From positions 1-46,480 of the forward strand of contig CALAMC010000009.1 in NCBI GenBank assembly GCA_937925655.1: a stretch of DNA of 46,480 nt, in the 5' to 3' direction. Position numbers and translations under genes: made by a program. Positions within the stretch are counted from its first letter, which is position 1. Each line of letters starts with the position of its first letter. This DNA is from an uncultured candidate division Zixibacteria bacterium (GTDB taxonomy: Bacteria; Zixibacteria; MSB-5A5; GN15; PGXB01). Shown here piece after piece: positions 17,350-26,280 of the stretch. The notes beneath the pieces were generated by a model. That model did no database searches. It had not been told where the DNA came from and saw nothing but the letters and a program-made list of their open reading frames with translations.

Positions 17350-17868
17350 TTATCCCTGCTTCCTCAACAATCTCGTTATCACCGCCAGATGATGCACGTC
17401 GTGCTCCGCCATGAAATAAACGTGGTCGATCAGACGCATCGGCTGATTCAAACGCGGATGAAGCGCCGTCCGCGCCACATCCGCCTCCGACACATTATCG
17501 CATTTGACCAGCGCTTCGGTCCGCATGACGCGAAACTCTTCGAGCAGACTGTCTATGGTGCGGTCGTTGAAATTCGCGTCGTGGGTCAGTTTGTTGCTAA
17601 TGTCGGCCGGACGAAGAGACTCTTTGCCCAGAAGGAAATCATCGATACGGCCGGTGGTCAGACGTTCCGTAGTGATCAAATGTCCGACGTTTTCCTGAAT
17701 CGACCACTTGCCGTCAAGTTTATATGTTAATTTATCATGCGAAATATCTCGAACTAATTCTTCCAACGCAGGCGGAGTGGCCCGAAGGCGTTCCACCACC
17801 GCCGGGAACTGCTCCGGTTCCGTCATAAAATTGAATTTCCGGTCAAACCAGATTACTTTAAATTCCAT
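17350..17868 (-). CDS. DinB family (YfiT-like) protein
   Basis: A 172-residue four-helix bundle protein of the DinB/YfiT superfamily. The metal-binding triad is present: His in WSIQENVGHLITTE and the pair in MAEHDVHHLAVI near the C terminus. Relatives include thiol S-transferases that use bacillithiol or mycothiol and proteins of unknown role. It starts at an ATG after AGGGGA. Divergent or unrelated genes surround it, so no pathway is suggested. Confidence 0.88.
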   Translation of the reverse strand: MEFKVIWFDRKFNFMTEPEQFPAVVERLRATPPALEELVRDISHDKLTYKLDGKWSIQENVGHLITTERLTTGRIDDFLLGKESLRPADISNKLTHDANFNDRTIDSLLEEFRVMRTEALVKCDNVSEADVARTALHPRLNQPMRLIDHVYFMAEHDVHHLAVITRLLRKQG

Positions 17869-17898
17869 AATATATTCCCCTTTAAAGTGTGTTCAGAA

Positions 17899-18504
17899 TC
17901 AGTCTTTTATGCTTTTCTTCTGGAAGGCCTCGTTTTCTTTGTATAATTTATTACTTTTTATCAATCTCGTGGATTGATGAATCAATGACTTTATCCTTTT
18001 TTTCTCAGTCTGATTTAAGTAGATATGGGTTCCGGATTCAAGTGCCAAGAATTGAATAACTCTTAAAATATCAAGGGCAATATGCGGAATTCCATGAATT
18101 TCGATTGACCATCTTAAAGGTATATAATGGATAAAATAATTCCTAAATCTATCACCTAGCCAGATTAAAGATTCTTTTTCGCTTTCCGAAAGAATTAACT
18201 CCTGAGAAAATGTAAGTTGCCTCATCCACCCCGGGTCCTGACAGCGTTTAATTGCTTCTTTGAAGCTAATAAGTTTGTAGTGTTTTTTAACGCTGGGATC
18301 AAGAACTCTGTGATAATTGGTTCCCTTTAGACAGCAAATCGCAAAACCATAAAGTGCGCTGTATAGTGAAATTACTACCCATTTCCATTCGATATTTGTA
18401 CGTTCAGCTAATTGAATAAAAAGCCTGGCCTTTTCCAGATAGTCTATTGCATTTGCCTCTTCAGTTAATCTAATATATTGAGGTTTAATAGGTGGTGGCT
18501 TCAT
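17899..18504 (-). CDS. Orphan protein with HEPN-like RxxxxH motif
   Basis: A 201-residue soluble protein that I do not recognise as a named family. It is mostly helical. One segment reads RFRNYFIH (residues 119-126), which fits the HEPN RNase motif Rx4-6H (R121 to H126, or R119 to H126). HEPN domains are RNA-cutting modules common in toxin-antitoxin and antiphage systems, but no nucleotidyltransferase partner or other defence gene lies beside it. The coding sequence is visibly richer in A and T than its neighbours, suggesting a recent arrival. The start has a good SD (GAGGGTGATG). The HEPN assignment is an inference from one motif. Confidence 0.55.
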   Translation of the reverse strand: MKPPPIKPQYIRLTEEANAIDYLEKARLFIQLAERTNIEWKWVVISLYSALYGFAICCLKGTNYHRVLDPSVKKHYKLISFKEAIKRCQDPGWMRQLTFSQELILSESEKESLIWLGDRFRNYFIHYIPLRWSIEIHGIPHIALDILRVIQFLALESGTHIYLNQTEKKRIKSLIHQSTRLIKSNKLYKENEAFQKKSIKD

Positions 18505-18566
18505 ATTTTCATCACCCTCATATTAAATTCGTCTAATATACCTCTTACAAATAGAATCCTTACTTT

Positions 18567-20090
18567 CTATCCAAGCGATCCGACAGCTTTTTCGACTTCT
18601 TCCAGTACTTCGCAGGATTTAACCAGTTGTTTCATCTTTGTGTGATCGGGATACAGCGGCCGGTCCACGTCAAGAAAATCAACATGGCGGCGAACTACTT
18701 CGCGGGCTTTCTGCACGCCCGTACCGAATTTATATTCCCGCAAATCCAGCGCCTGCGCCGCCGCCATCATTTCGATGCCCAGCACGCCATAGGCATTGTC
18801 CAGAATCTGAAAATTCTTGATGGCTGTGTTCATGCCCATCGAAACGAAATCTTCCTGGTCGGCGGCGGCCGGGATGGATTGAATCGAAGCCGGAGCCGAA
18901 AGAATCCGCTGTTCAACGATCAGGGCGTCGGCGGTATATTGTGACAACATTAAACCGGAAAACATGCCCGCGCCTTTTGTCAGAAACGGCGGCAGGCCGA
19001 CCGACAACGCCGGGTTATTCAGGCGGTTCATGCGTCGTTCGGATAAAACACTGACCATAGTAATACACGCCCCGGCCATATCCATCGGGACCGCTACCGG
19101 CGACCCCTGAAAATTGGCCCCGGATAATTGCAGATTCTCATCGGAGAAGAAAATGGGATTGTCTCCGACGCCATTGAGTTCTATCTCGACCTGCGTTCGA
19201 GCATACGCCAGCGCGTCGTGGGCCGCCCCGATCACCTGCGGCGTGGAGCGCATGGAATAGGCATCCTGCACCTTGCAGGGAACCCGTCCCTCGGCCAAAT
19301 CCCCACCGGCGACAAGTTTTCTTATTGCCGCCGCCGAACGGATCGCACCCTTGAAGCCCCGGACCTCATGTATTTTTGCATTGTATGGTTTCATGTTGGC
19401 TTTGAGCGCCTCCAACGACATGGCCGTGCCGATTTCGGCCTGCTTGAGCCAGCGCTCGGCGTCGTATAAAAATATCGCACTCATCGCGGTCAGGACATTG
19501 GAACCGTTGATGGTGGCCAGACCGTCGCGCGCTTTCAGGCCCGGTATCGGTATTTCGGCACGGTTAAGCGCTTCTTTTCCTTCAAGCAGTTCACCGTTGT
19601 AGTAGGCATGTCCTTCGCCCATCATCAAAAGTGCAATCTGGGCCATGGGCGACAGATCCCCGCAGGCGCCGACCGATCCTTTCTGGCAGACATACGGCGT
19701 CACGCCTTTATTGAGCATGTCCACCAGCGTCCGGGTGATTTCGAGGCGGCATCCCGATTTTCCGTGGGCGTGGACGTTTATCCGTCCGGCCATGGCGCCC
19801 CGGACGTATTCAATCGGGGCCGGGTCGCCGATTCCGGCACTGTGATTATAAATAAGATATTTCTGGAATTCCTTGACCTGATTGTCGTCGAGGACTACCT
19901 CCGAAAATTCCCCGATGCCGGTATTGACACCGTACATGATTTCATGGGCGTCGATTTTTTTCTCAAGCATGACGCGGCATTTATTGATTTTGTCGATCGC
20001 CTCCGGCGCCAGTTCAACCTTTTCGCCGTGGCGGGCAATCTGCACCAGTTTTTCTATGGTCAGATTATGGCCGTTTAGTACTATGGTCAT
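18567..20090 (-). CDS. hutH: Histidine ammonia-lyase family enzyme, Ala-Cys-Gly cofactor site
   Basis: A 507-residue member of the aromatic amino acid lyase family, which removes ammonia using the MIO group formed from an internal Ala-Ser-Gly. Here the site is GSVGACGDLSPMAQ with Cys at residue 143 (codon TGC, 19662-19664). The rest is well conserved: MYGVNTGIGEFS, YNHSAGIGDP, GLATINGSNVL, QDAYSMRSTPQV and SGANFQGSPV. The His after Asn (NHSAG) favours histidine or tyrosine over phenylalanine. No hutU, hutI or hutG is in view, so use for histidine breakdown is unproven. The ATG follows GAGGTGATG. hutH is the best label, with substrate uncertain. Confidence 0.85.
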   Translation of the reverse strand: MTIVLNGHNLTIEKLVQIARHGEKVELAPEAIDKINKCRVMLEKKIDAHEIMYGVNTGIGEFSEVVLDDNQVKEFQKYLIYNHSAGIGDPAPIEYVRGAMAGRINVHAHGKSGCRLEITRTLVDMLNKGVTPYVCQKGSVGACGDLSPMAQIALLMMGEGHAYYNGELLEGKEALNRAEIPIPGLKARDGLATINGSNVLTAMSAIFLYDAERWLKQAEIGTAMSLEALKANMKPYNAKIHEVRGFKGAIRSAAAIRKLVAGGDLAEGRVPCKVQDAYSMRSTPQVIGAAHDALAYARTQVEIELNGVGDNPIFFSDENLQLSGANFQGSPVAVPMDMAGACITMVSVLSERRMNRLNNPALSVGLPPFLTKGAGMFSGLMLSQYTADALIVEQRILSAPASIQSIPAAADQEDFVSMGMNTAIKNFQILDNAYGVLGIEMMAAAQALDLREYKFGTGVQKAREVVRRHVDFLDVDRPLYPDHTKMKQLVKSCEVLEEVEKAVGSLG

Positions 20091-20314
20091 ACATCACCTC
20101 AAATTTACGGAACCGTTTGGTTCGATTAATATTTTACGAATTTATGACAGGGGCGACTTTATGTGTCTTGAAGACCGGAAGCATTATCTGGCTGATACTG
20201 TGAATCCAGGGTCAGCGATTTGAAGACCCAGCGACCGCGAAGCTCAATTTTACCGATTCTTTTCGACATAGCGCAAATATATATAATGACCGGGGTTTCT
20301 GTCAATTGCCAATA

Positions 20315-21214
20315 TCAGCCGCCGATATAACCCCAGATATATCTTACGGCGATAAATAACAGGCAGGCGGTCAAAATTGCCTTGATAAACCTCACGGGCA
20401 TATATTTCTGGAGGGTTGCCCCCGTGTAAGTGCCGGCCAGCCCTCCAATACCGAAAGATAATCCCAGAAGCCAGTCGGGTGCAATGGCCAGATCCGGACG
20501 CGAATAAATCCGGGCCAACACGACATATATGATCACGCCAATTATGGAATTCATAAAGGTCCCGGCCAGAGCCACCCCGGAGATGGCATAAACCGGCAGG
20601 CGAAAAAAGGCAACCATGATGGGAACCAGAAGCGCCCCGCCGCCGATACCATAAATCGCCCCGACTATGCCCATAAAAAAGCATATCAGAAAAAACGTCA
20701 CGGTCGGGACGCCGTAATGTTTTCCATCAAAATTGAAACTTATGTGCCGTGCCGAGATAGCGGCATCACACACAGTCAGGCCTTTTAATTTATTGCCGGC
20801 TGGTTTTTCGCCGGAGGACTCAAATACTCCCAACCCAAGCCGTCCGCCGATATATAGCAAAACCAGGCCGACAAAGAATTTGAACGCCGTCGGGTCCGGC
20901 AGGTATTTCACGCGGATAACGGCACCGAGTATATTACCCGGAAGCGCCCCCAGAACCGAAGCCCATAACAGCGGCCAGAGCATGCGTTTTTCCCGATAAT
21001 AACGATATACCCCGCCCGGTATGGCAATGATATTGAAAAACAGGTTGGTTGGGGTCACCGCCGGGCCGACAAAACCCAGAACGCTGACCTGAAAGGGAAG
21101 AAGCAGAAAGGCTCCGGATAACCCGCCGGTGGAAGTCAGTGTGGAAATGACAAAGGCAACTATAACCGGTAGCCACCACCAGGTTTCGATGCCGCTTATC
21201 GGAAATTCTATCAT
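20315..21214 (-). CDS. TauE/SafE family sulfite/anion exporter
   Basis: A 299-residue membrane protein with about eight helices in the two-repeat TauE/SafE layout. The repeats start with WLPVIVAFVISTLTSTGG and GIVGAIYGIGGGALLVPIM; the latter Gly-rich segment is the family hallmark. Members export sulfite, sulfoacetate or related organosulfur anions, or act in taurine metabolism. No sulfur gene lies beside it. The chosen ATG has no clear ribosome-binding site. It is separated by 225 bases from hutH on the same strand, in which I see no gene. Confidence 0.88.
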   Translation of the reverse strand: MIEFPISGIETWWWLPVIVAFVISTLTSTGGLSGAFLLLPFQVSVLGFVGPAVTPTNLFFNIIAIPGGVYRYYREKRMLWPLLWASVLGALPGNILGAVIRVKYLPDPTAFKFFVGLVLLYIGGRLGLGVFESSGEKPAGNKLKGLTVCDAAISARHISFNFDGKHYGVPTVTFFLICFFMGIVGAIYGIGGGALLVPIMVAFFRLPVYAISGVALAGTFMNSIIGVIIYVVLARIYSRPDLAIAPDWLLGLSFGIGGLAGTYTGATLQKYMPVRFIKAILTACLLFIAVRYIWGYIGG

Positions 21215-21299
21215 GGGGTATAATTTATTAATTGGATTCGGCCCTGTCCATTGTTAAATAATAAATCGTAAATCACAAACCGAATAAGGATGCGACCGC

Positions 21300-21782
21300 A
21301 TGGCAAAACTTGAAACTATCTATGAATTTCTGGCGCAACGAAGAATCGCGCTGGTGGGATTGTCACAAAATCCCAAACATTTCAGCCGGATGCTTTTCCG
21401 AGAACTTATTGAGCGTAAATATCACGTTTGCCCGGTCAATCCGCTGGCGGATATTATCGATGGTTTCCCCTGTCATAAAAGTATCGAAGATGTCATGCGC
21501 ACCGATTATGGCGAGTTCCCGGTTGGCGGGGCATTGATAATGACCTCTTCGAAAAAATACCCCGATCTTGTGGAGCAGTGTATTAAGGCGGGCGTCAAAC
21601 GAATCTGGCTTTTTGGAGTTTCCGGCAATGATAAGAAATATCCCGAGCTGTCTGCCATGTGCAAAAAAAACGACGTCACGCTGATAGTCGATTTGTGCCC
21701 CTTCATGTTTCTGCCGCAAACCGGCTTGATTCACCGTCTGCACGGCGGACTGCTCAAGTTGTTCGGAAAATTCCCCCAATAA
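21300..21782 (+). CDS. CoA-binding domain protein (YccU-like)
   Basis: A 160-residue single Rossmann-type CoA-binding domain. The nucleotide-binding start reads IALVGLSQNPKHFSRML, followed by YHVCPVNPLADIIDGFPCHKSIEDV, typical of the small YccU type also found as domain 1 of ADP-forming acyl-CoA synthetases. AAGGATG precedes the ATG. Free-standing members have no settled role. The unusual VDLCPFMFLP replaces the common Glu/Arg-rich NxCxM end, so binding details may differ. Confidence 0.85.
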   Translation: MAKLETIYEFLAQRRIALVGLSQNPKHFSRMLFRELIERKYHVCPVNPLADIIDGFPCHKSIEDVMRTDYGEFPVGGALIMTSSKKYPDLVEQCIKAGVKRIWLFGVSGNDKKYPELSAMCKKNDVTLIVDLCPFMFLPQTGLIHRLHGGLLKLFGKFPQ

Positions 21783-21819
21783 AAAACCGCCGCGTCTTGA
21801 GGGGTTGACCGCGGCGGTT
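21779..21819 (-). terminator. Rho-independent terminator for the PEP-CTERM gene
   Basis: AACCGCCGCG (21785-21794) pairs with CGCGGCGGTT (21810-21819). On the minus strand the 3' side runs into TTTTTTA, so it terminates the PEP-CTERM transcript. The T-run overlaps the stop codon of the convergent CoA-binding gene. Confidence 0.85.
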
Positions 21820-21841
21820 CTATCAGTCAAACAAGTAGAAG

Positions 21842-22441
21842 CTATTTCTTGCGACGGAGCAATCCCATGCCGAGCATGCCCAATCCAAACAGGGCGACGG
21901 TAGCCGGTTCCGGAATGGCGCCGCCAGAATTGTAATCAATCATCAGAACGGCATTATCGATGCGCAACAGGCATTCCCCAGCGAAAATCGTCACATCCAG
22001 AATCCCGTCATTCCAGAACCCCGGGGCGTCAATGTTGGTCAGGTTGAACATGGAGTTGTCCAGAAAATGATGATTGAGCGGATCCCAATCGAAAACACCG
22101 CCGATGGCAATTTCGTTATTGTCGGTGTCAATCATGGCGCCGTCAATCCAGAGACGGGCACGGGTGATAACATCCGGGGGAACGCTCAATCCGGCCGGGA
22201 GAGTATGACCCCAGCTTAGTTCGTGATCGTAACCGTAACCCGTTCCGATAAAAGCTCCGGGAGCCGAACCGAAAAAGGTTTCGTGGCTGAAATGAACCCA
22301 TGAAGCATAATCATAGGTGTGAAAATCGGCCAATGAGAAGAAGTTTGTGTAAACGTTCTCCGTCATCATTGGACTGGCCATCATTGCGGAAGGGACAAGA
22401 AGCACCGCCGCAAATACCAGCATCAAGATGGCTTTTTTCAT
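21842..22441 (-). CDS. Secreted protein with PEP-CTERM sorting signal
   Basis: A 199-residue exported protein. An N-terminal signal peptide (about 1-22, MKKAILMLVFAAVLLVPSAMMA) is followed by a beta-rich body with acidic turns (DGAMIDTDNNEIAIGG). The C terminus is a complete PEP-CTERM signal: IPEPATVALFGLGMLGMG then LLRRKK, meaning the sorting motif, a membrane helix and a basic tail. Exosortase cleaves such signals, usually in bacteria that make an exopolysaccharide. No exosortase is in the window, but its presence in the genome is implied. SD is GAGGAG; a terminator follows. Confidence 0.92.
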   Translation of the reverse strand: MKKAILMLVFAAVLLVPSAMMASPMMTENVYTNFFSLADFHTYDYASWVHFSHETFFGSAPGAFIGTGYGYDHELSWGHTLPAGLSVPPDVITRARLWIDGAMIDTDNNEIAIGGVFDWDPLNHHFLDNSMFNLTNIDAPGFWNDGILDVTIFAGECLLRIDNAVLMIDYNSGGAIPEPATVALFGLGMLGMGLLRRKK

Positions 22442-22694
22442 AAGAGCTCCTCAATTAGGACAAATTTAATATTATTTTTGGCAACAAACTAAATAATAAT
22501 TCTTATTATGCAAAACTAATGCCGATACTGTAACTAATTGTAATACAATGACATAAAAAATAATAATATGAATAGATATGAATTGTTCTGTTCAAATAAT
22601 GCACAGTCTTGCAACCCTATGATGAAAATTGCATTACAATTTGATAATATAAGAAGGCTCTATTTTTCAAAACAATTAGATAATAAGGAATTAA

Positions 22695-23561
22695 TCAGGG
22701 TTTTGATGGCCGTAAGACAAGAAAAATGCCCGCCAGAATCAATATCCCTCCGGATATCGTCGCCCACCCGGGAACCTCATTGAAAATTACTACGGCCAGA
22801 ATGGTCGCGCCGATCGGTTCACCCAGCGTTATGGTTGAGACTTTATAAGTCGGCACATACTTTAAAAGCCAGTTATAAAGTGAATGCCCCATTAGCATCG
22901 GCACCAGTGCCAGAAGCGCAAAATAAAGCCACGTCCTGGCTGGGAACTCGACCAGGTTGTCGCCATTGATTAAGGCAGCTATGAGTATAACCACTGCCGC
23001 CACCGAATAAACCGGGGTGATGTAACAGATATTATCAATTTTTCCGCGGAGACTTCGCCCGATAAGAAAGTAAACAGCGACAAAGACCGCACCCGCGAGA
23101 GCCAGAAGGTTGCCATAAAGTTGTTTTCTTCCCAGTTCAATATCCCCCCCGGATATCACCGCGACCCCGATTATGGCAATCAGAATACCCATAAATGCTC
23201 TTTTTTGAGGTTTTTCTTTATGCACGACATAATCCAGAATCAACACGAATATCGGTGATGTTGCCACCAGAATGACCGAATTGGATATGGTTGTATGATA
23301 CAGCGATGTAATCCAGGTGATGAAATGAAAACCGAGCATAACTCCCGAAAAAAGCAGGAAATATTTTTCGCGACGATTAAGCTTCGCCAATTGACGGCTT
23401 TTATGTATAAATGGAATTATGAGCACCAATGATGCGATAGCCATGCGAAAATAGGCATTGGCCAGCGGACCGGCCCCGGATAGTTTTATAAAAATCGCCG
23501 CCCAGGAAACGGCAAACGTCGCGAAAATAAGTGTCAGATATAAAGTTCTTTGTCGTACCAT
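22695..23561 (-). CDS. EamA/DMT family transporter
   Basis: A 288-residue membrane protein with ten predicted helices in two EamA repeats, the drug/metabolite transporter fold. Typical residues are the early AAIFIKLSGAGPLANAYFRM, the mid-protein glycine-rich ISGGDIELG loop, and LGEPIGATILAVVIFNEVP in repeat two. Substrates range from amino acids to purines and cannot be told from sequence. It lies head-to-head with a second EamA gene 84 bases away; the gap probably holds both promoters. The 250 bases beyond its stop are AT-rich with no supported gene. Confidence 0.88.
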   Translation of the reverse strand: MVRQRTLYLTLIFATFAVSWAAIFIKLSGAGPLANAYFRMAIASLVLIIPFIHKSRQLAKLNRREKYFLLFSGVMLGFHFITWITSLYHTTISNSVILVATSPIFVLILDYVVHKEKPQKRAFMGILIAIIGVAVISGGDIELGRKQLYGNLLALAGAVFVAVYFLIGRSLRGKIDNICYITPVYSVAAVVILIAALINGDNLVEFPARTWLYFALLALVPMLMGHSLYNWLLKYVPTYKVSTITLGEPIGATILAVVIFNEVPGWATISGGILILAGIFLVLRPSKP

Positions 23562-23645
23562 GAGTCAAATCCCGTATATTACCTGTCCAATATAGAAAAC
23601 GGTATAATGCTTGTCGATAAGATTAAATTTGGCAGATTATAATAT

Positions 23646-24521
23646 ATGGCCGACATAAAACTTTTATTGGTCGTGATATTATGGGGCGCCTCGTTTGTTT
23701 TGGCGAAAATGGTCCTTGAATATTTTACGCCGGTCGAAACGCTGGCCGCCCGCCTGGTACTCGCCATAATCGTCCTGGAAATAATCACGTCGGCCAAGAA
23801 AATCCGAATTGAATATAGGCGGTTGGATTTACCCGTTTTGCTTTTAGCGTCGTTTGTGCTGTCGGTCCACTTTTTTATACAGATTACCGGATTAAACTAC
23901 ACCAGCGCCACCAATACCGGCTGGCTGATTGCCACCGCGCCCATTTTTATCGCGGCGGCATCATACTTATTTTTAAAAGAAAAACTCCGGCTACTGCAGA
24001 TACTGGGAATAATGGTCGCCACGGTCGGCGTTGTCCTTCTGGTTTCGAAAGGCCGTCCGGGTCAACTGGATTGGCTCAAATCGGTCGGGGACTGGTTAAT
24101 TCTCATCAGCGGTATTACCTGGACCATCTATACGATTGTCACACGAAACGTCAGCCGGCACATGAACCCCGTCAGTATGATTTTATTCCTGCTGATACTG
24201 CCGACTATCGGTTTTTCGGCTTACGTTCTGGCGACAAGTGACCTGGCCAAATTTATGACTATCCCGCCGAAAATCCTCATCGCCATTTTGACTTATGGAA
24301 TTTTAACCATGGGCGTCGGCCACTGGCTCTGGCTGGAGGGCCTGTCTCAAAAAGGCGCAACCAAAGCGGGAGCATTTATTTATCTGGAACCGATTGTGAC
24401 CACCCTTACGGCGCTGGTTTTAATAGGCGAAAAACTGACGCTTTTAAGTTATATCGGGGGCTTTTTGATCATCGGCGGCGTGGTATTGGTCGAACAACGC
24501 CTGAAATTATCCCGACAATAA
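23646..24521 (+). CDS. EamA/DMT family transporter
   Basis: A 291-residue, ten-helix EamA protein, divergent from the one before it. Repeat one opens with LLVVILWGASFVLAKMVLEYF and the second repeat contains YLEPIVTTLTALVLIGEKL, the usual conserved LEP..E signature. The two neighbours differ enough that they are not a fresh tandem duplication. A TATAAT (23638-23643) is only two bases from the ATG, too close to serve this start, so a more upstream promoter is likely (another TATAAT at 23603-23608). Confidence 0.88.
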   Translation: MADIKLLLVVILWGASFVLAKMVLEYFTPVETLAARLVLAIIVLEIITSAKKIRIEYRRLDLPVLLLASFVLSVHFFIQITGLNYTSATNTGWLIATAPIFIAAASYLFLKEKLRLLQILGIMVATVGVVLLVSKGRPGQLDWLKSVGDWLILISGITWTIYTIVTRNVSRHMNPVSMILFLLILPTIGFSAYVLATSDLAKFMTIPPKILIAILTYGILTMGVGHWLWLEGLSQKGATKAGAFIYLEPIVTTLTALVLIGEKLTLLSYIGGFLIIGGVVLVEQRLKLSRQ

Positions 24522-24524
24522 TCC

Positions 24525-24553
24525 TTGCGGTACTTTTTCCATTTGTATAGTAT
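24525..24553 (+). promoter_or_regulatory. Probable promoter of the OmpA-family gene
   Basis: TTGCGG (24525-24530) and TAGTAT (24548-24553) are 17 bases apart, with 36 bases to the ATG. Position fits; match to consensus is moderate. Confidence 0.4.
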
Positions 24554-24589
24554 ATTTTTACGGGATCCAGCAAAAAGGAGTATTCGAAA

Positions 24590-26128
24590 ATGAAAAAAAC
24601 ATTCATCGCATTTATCACCATGATTATTGTACTCACGGTCGGGCTATCAGCCCAGGAATACCCGCTTATGGATGAGTACAACTTGAAGTTTGATTCCATG
24701 AAAGCTGTCGAATCCGAAGTTTTCGCTCCGGCCACATATACCAAGGCCGCCAATGAATTCAAAGAAGCCCAAAGAGCCATCGAACTGAAAAAGACCGCGG
24801 AAAGCATCAACCGCCTTCTGCAAAACTCCATCGAATACGCCGAAAACGCCCTCAAGGCCACCGAGGTGGCTCGCCTGGCCCTGGTCGAATATCTTGAACC
24901 GCGTCAGAAAGCTATCGACGCCAAAGCCCGCGCTCTGGCGGCTAAAGAGTATGTCGACGCCGAACTTCAATTCGTCAAAGCCACCGGCAAAGTGGAATCC
25001 GGTGATGTCAAAGGCGGTATCAATGAAGCCCAGAAATCGGTGGCGCTGTTCGACAAAGCCGAACTAACCGCCATCAAGGTCGATATCATGGGTACCGCTG
25101 ATTCATTGATTACAAGGGCCACCACCGGCGATGCCAAAAAATACGCCCTGGCGACTTTCGATAAGGCCGTCAAAGCCCGCGCCAAAACCGATTCAATACT
25201 GACCCTTAATCGCTACGAAAGAAAGGAATCTGTCTCTCAAGCTCAATTGGCCGAATATGAGGCGCGGCATGCGTCCAATATCGCGCAGATGGTTCGCTCG
25301 CTGGAACGCAATGACCAGGCCTGGGAAAAATTAATTCTTGTCTATGAAATTCAGATGCAGCGGGTCGCCGATGAATTCCAGATCGGGATTCTGCCTTTCG
25401 ATGAAGGTCCCGGCAAGGCCGCCGACAGCCTGGTTAATCTCGTCCGGGCAATGCGCAACGTGATGGATCAGGCGCATGGCGACATGACCGCCGCGACCGA
25501 GGATTTAACCGCCGCGCTGACGGCGATGGGCGTTACGACTTTAACCAAAAATTTCACCGAACGGGCCAAAACGGTCAGGAACGCTGTCGATAAAACCGTC
25601 GCCGATAAAAGAGAACTGACAGAACAGCTGGATGCCTGCCGCCATGAATTGAACAGCCTGGGAATAGCCCACGAAGTCATGGCCGGGGAACTGGAAGGGC
25701 GCCGGGACCAGGAAGCCAGATTCCAAAGTGCCCAGGCGTTGATTATGCCGTCCGATGGGGAAGTGCTGTACAACGCCACCAATGACATCGTCCTGCGTCT
25801 GCCGGGTTTGTCATTTGCCGTCGGTTCCAGCGATATCAAAGATGAACATACGCCTCTGCTGGAAAAAATAAAAACCATCCTGGAAATGTTTCCCGAATCC
25901 AAAATCATGGTCGAGGGACATACCGATGACACCGGCGCTCCCAATACCAACATGCGCCTGTCGGAAAAGCGGGCGTTTTCGGTCATGCAGTACTTGCGGC
26001 AATCGATGGGTATCTCGGTCGACCGGATTCAGTCGGTCGGTTACGGTTCCGACCGGCCGGTGGCCTCGAACAAGACTTCTGAAGGCCGCGCCAAAAACCG
26101 CCGGATCGATATAATCATCATGCGCTAA
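24590..26128 (+). CDS. OmpA-family outer-membrane/peptidoglycan-linking protein
   Basis: A 512-residue exported protein. A Sec signal peptide (about 1-21, ending LSAQ) leads into a long alpha-helical, Ala/Glu/Lys-rich region (about 22-370) with repeated heptad-like stretches such as AANEFKEAQRAIELKKTAES, resembling DUF4398-type repeats. The C-terminal OmpA domain (about 395-512) has IMVEGHTDDTG and SEKRAFSVMQYLRQ and ends RAKNRRIDIIIMR, the peptidoglycan-binding signature. It likely tethers the envelope to the cell wall. SD AAAAGGAG lies nine bases before the ATG. It stands alone between a promoter and a terminator. Confidence 0.88.
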   Translation: MKKTFIAFITMIIVLTVGLSAQEYPLMDEYNLKFDSMKAVESEVFAPATYTKAANEFKEAQRAIELKKTAESINRLLQNSIEYAENALKATEVARLALVEYLEPRQKAIDAKARALAAKEYVDAELQFVKATGKVESGDVKGGINEAQKSVALFDKAELTAIKVDIMGTADSLITRATTGDAKKYALATFDKAVKARAKTDSILTLNRYERKESVSQAQLAEYEARHASNIAQMVRSLERNDQAWEKLILVYEIQMQRVADEFQIGILPFDEGPGKAADSLVNLVRAMRNVMDQAHGDMTAATEDLTAALTAMGVTTLTKNFTERAKTVRNAVDKTVADKRELTEQLDACRHELNSLGIAHEVMAGELEGRRDQEARFQSAQALIMPSDGEVLYNATNDIVLRLPGLSFAVGSSDIKDEHTPLLEKIKTILEMFPESKIMVEGHTDDTGAPNTNMRLSEKRAFSVMQYLRQSMGISVDRIQSVGYGSDRPVASNKTSEGRAKNRRIDIIIMR

Positions 26129-26153
26129 ACAAGACTTCAATAGTCCTCATTAG

Positions 26154-26193
26154 GCCCGATTTGTTCAATGTAAAACGAATCGGGCTTGCTTTA
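26154..26193 (+). terminator. Terminator-like hairpin after the OmpA gene
   Basis: GCCCGATTTGTT and AACGAATCGGGC form a 12-pair stem with one G-U pair around an eight-base loop, followed by TTGCTTTAT. T-tract is imperfect. Confidence 0.65.
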
Positions 26194-26224
26194 TATGATG
26201 ACTTTTTATAATTTGAATTCGGGC

Positions 26225-26255
26225 TTAATGCACTTTTATGCATTGTCTTTATAAT
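26225..26255 (+). promoter_or_regulatory. Possible operator plus -10 for the peroxiredoxin gene
   Basis: A perfect TATAAT is at 26250-26255. Just upstream AATGCA and TGCATT form an inverted repeat with a six-base spacer (26227-26244), where a repressor could block the promoter. No convincing -35 lies at 17 bases (TTAATG at 26225 gives a 19-base spacer). Interpretation as an operator is inference. Confidence 0.35.
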
Positions 26256-26280
26256 CGACAATATAGAAGGGAGGCTTATT

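Noticed and set aside
20250..20684. 144-codon frame overlapping the TauE/SafE gene
   Set aside because: Alternate reading of the same DNA as a clear membrane transporter, with low-complexity content.
22568..22783. 71-codon plus-strand frame between the PEP-CTERM and EamA genes
   Set aside because: No ribosome-binding site, no family resemblance, and its end overlaps the EamA gene on the other strand.
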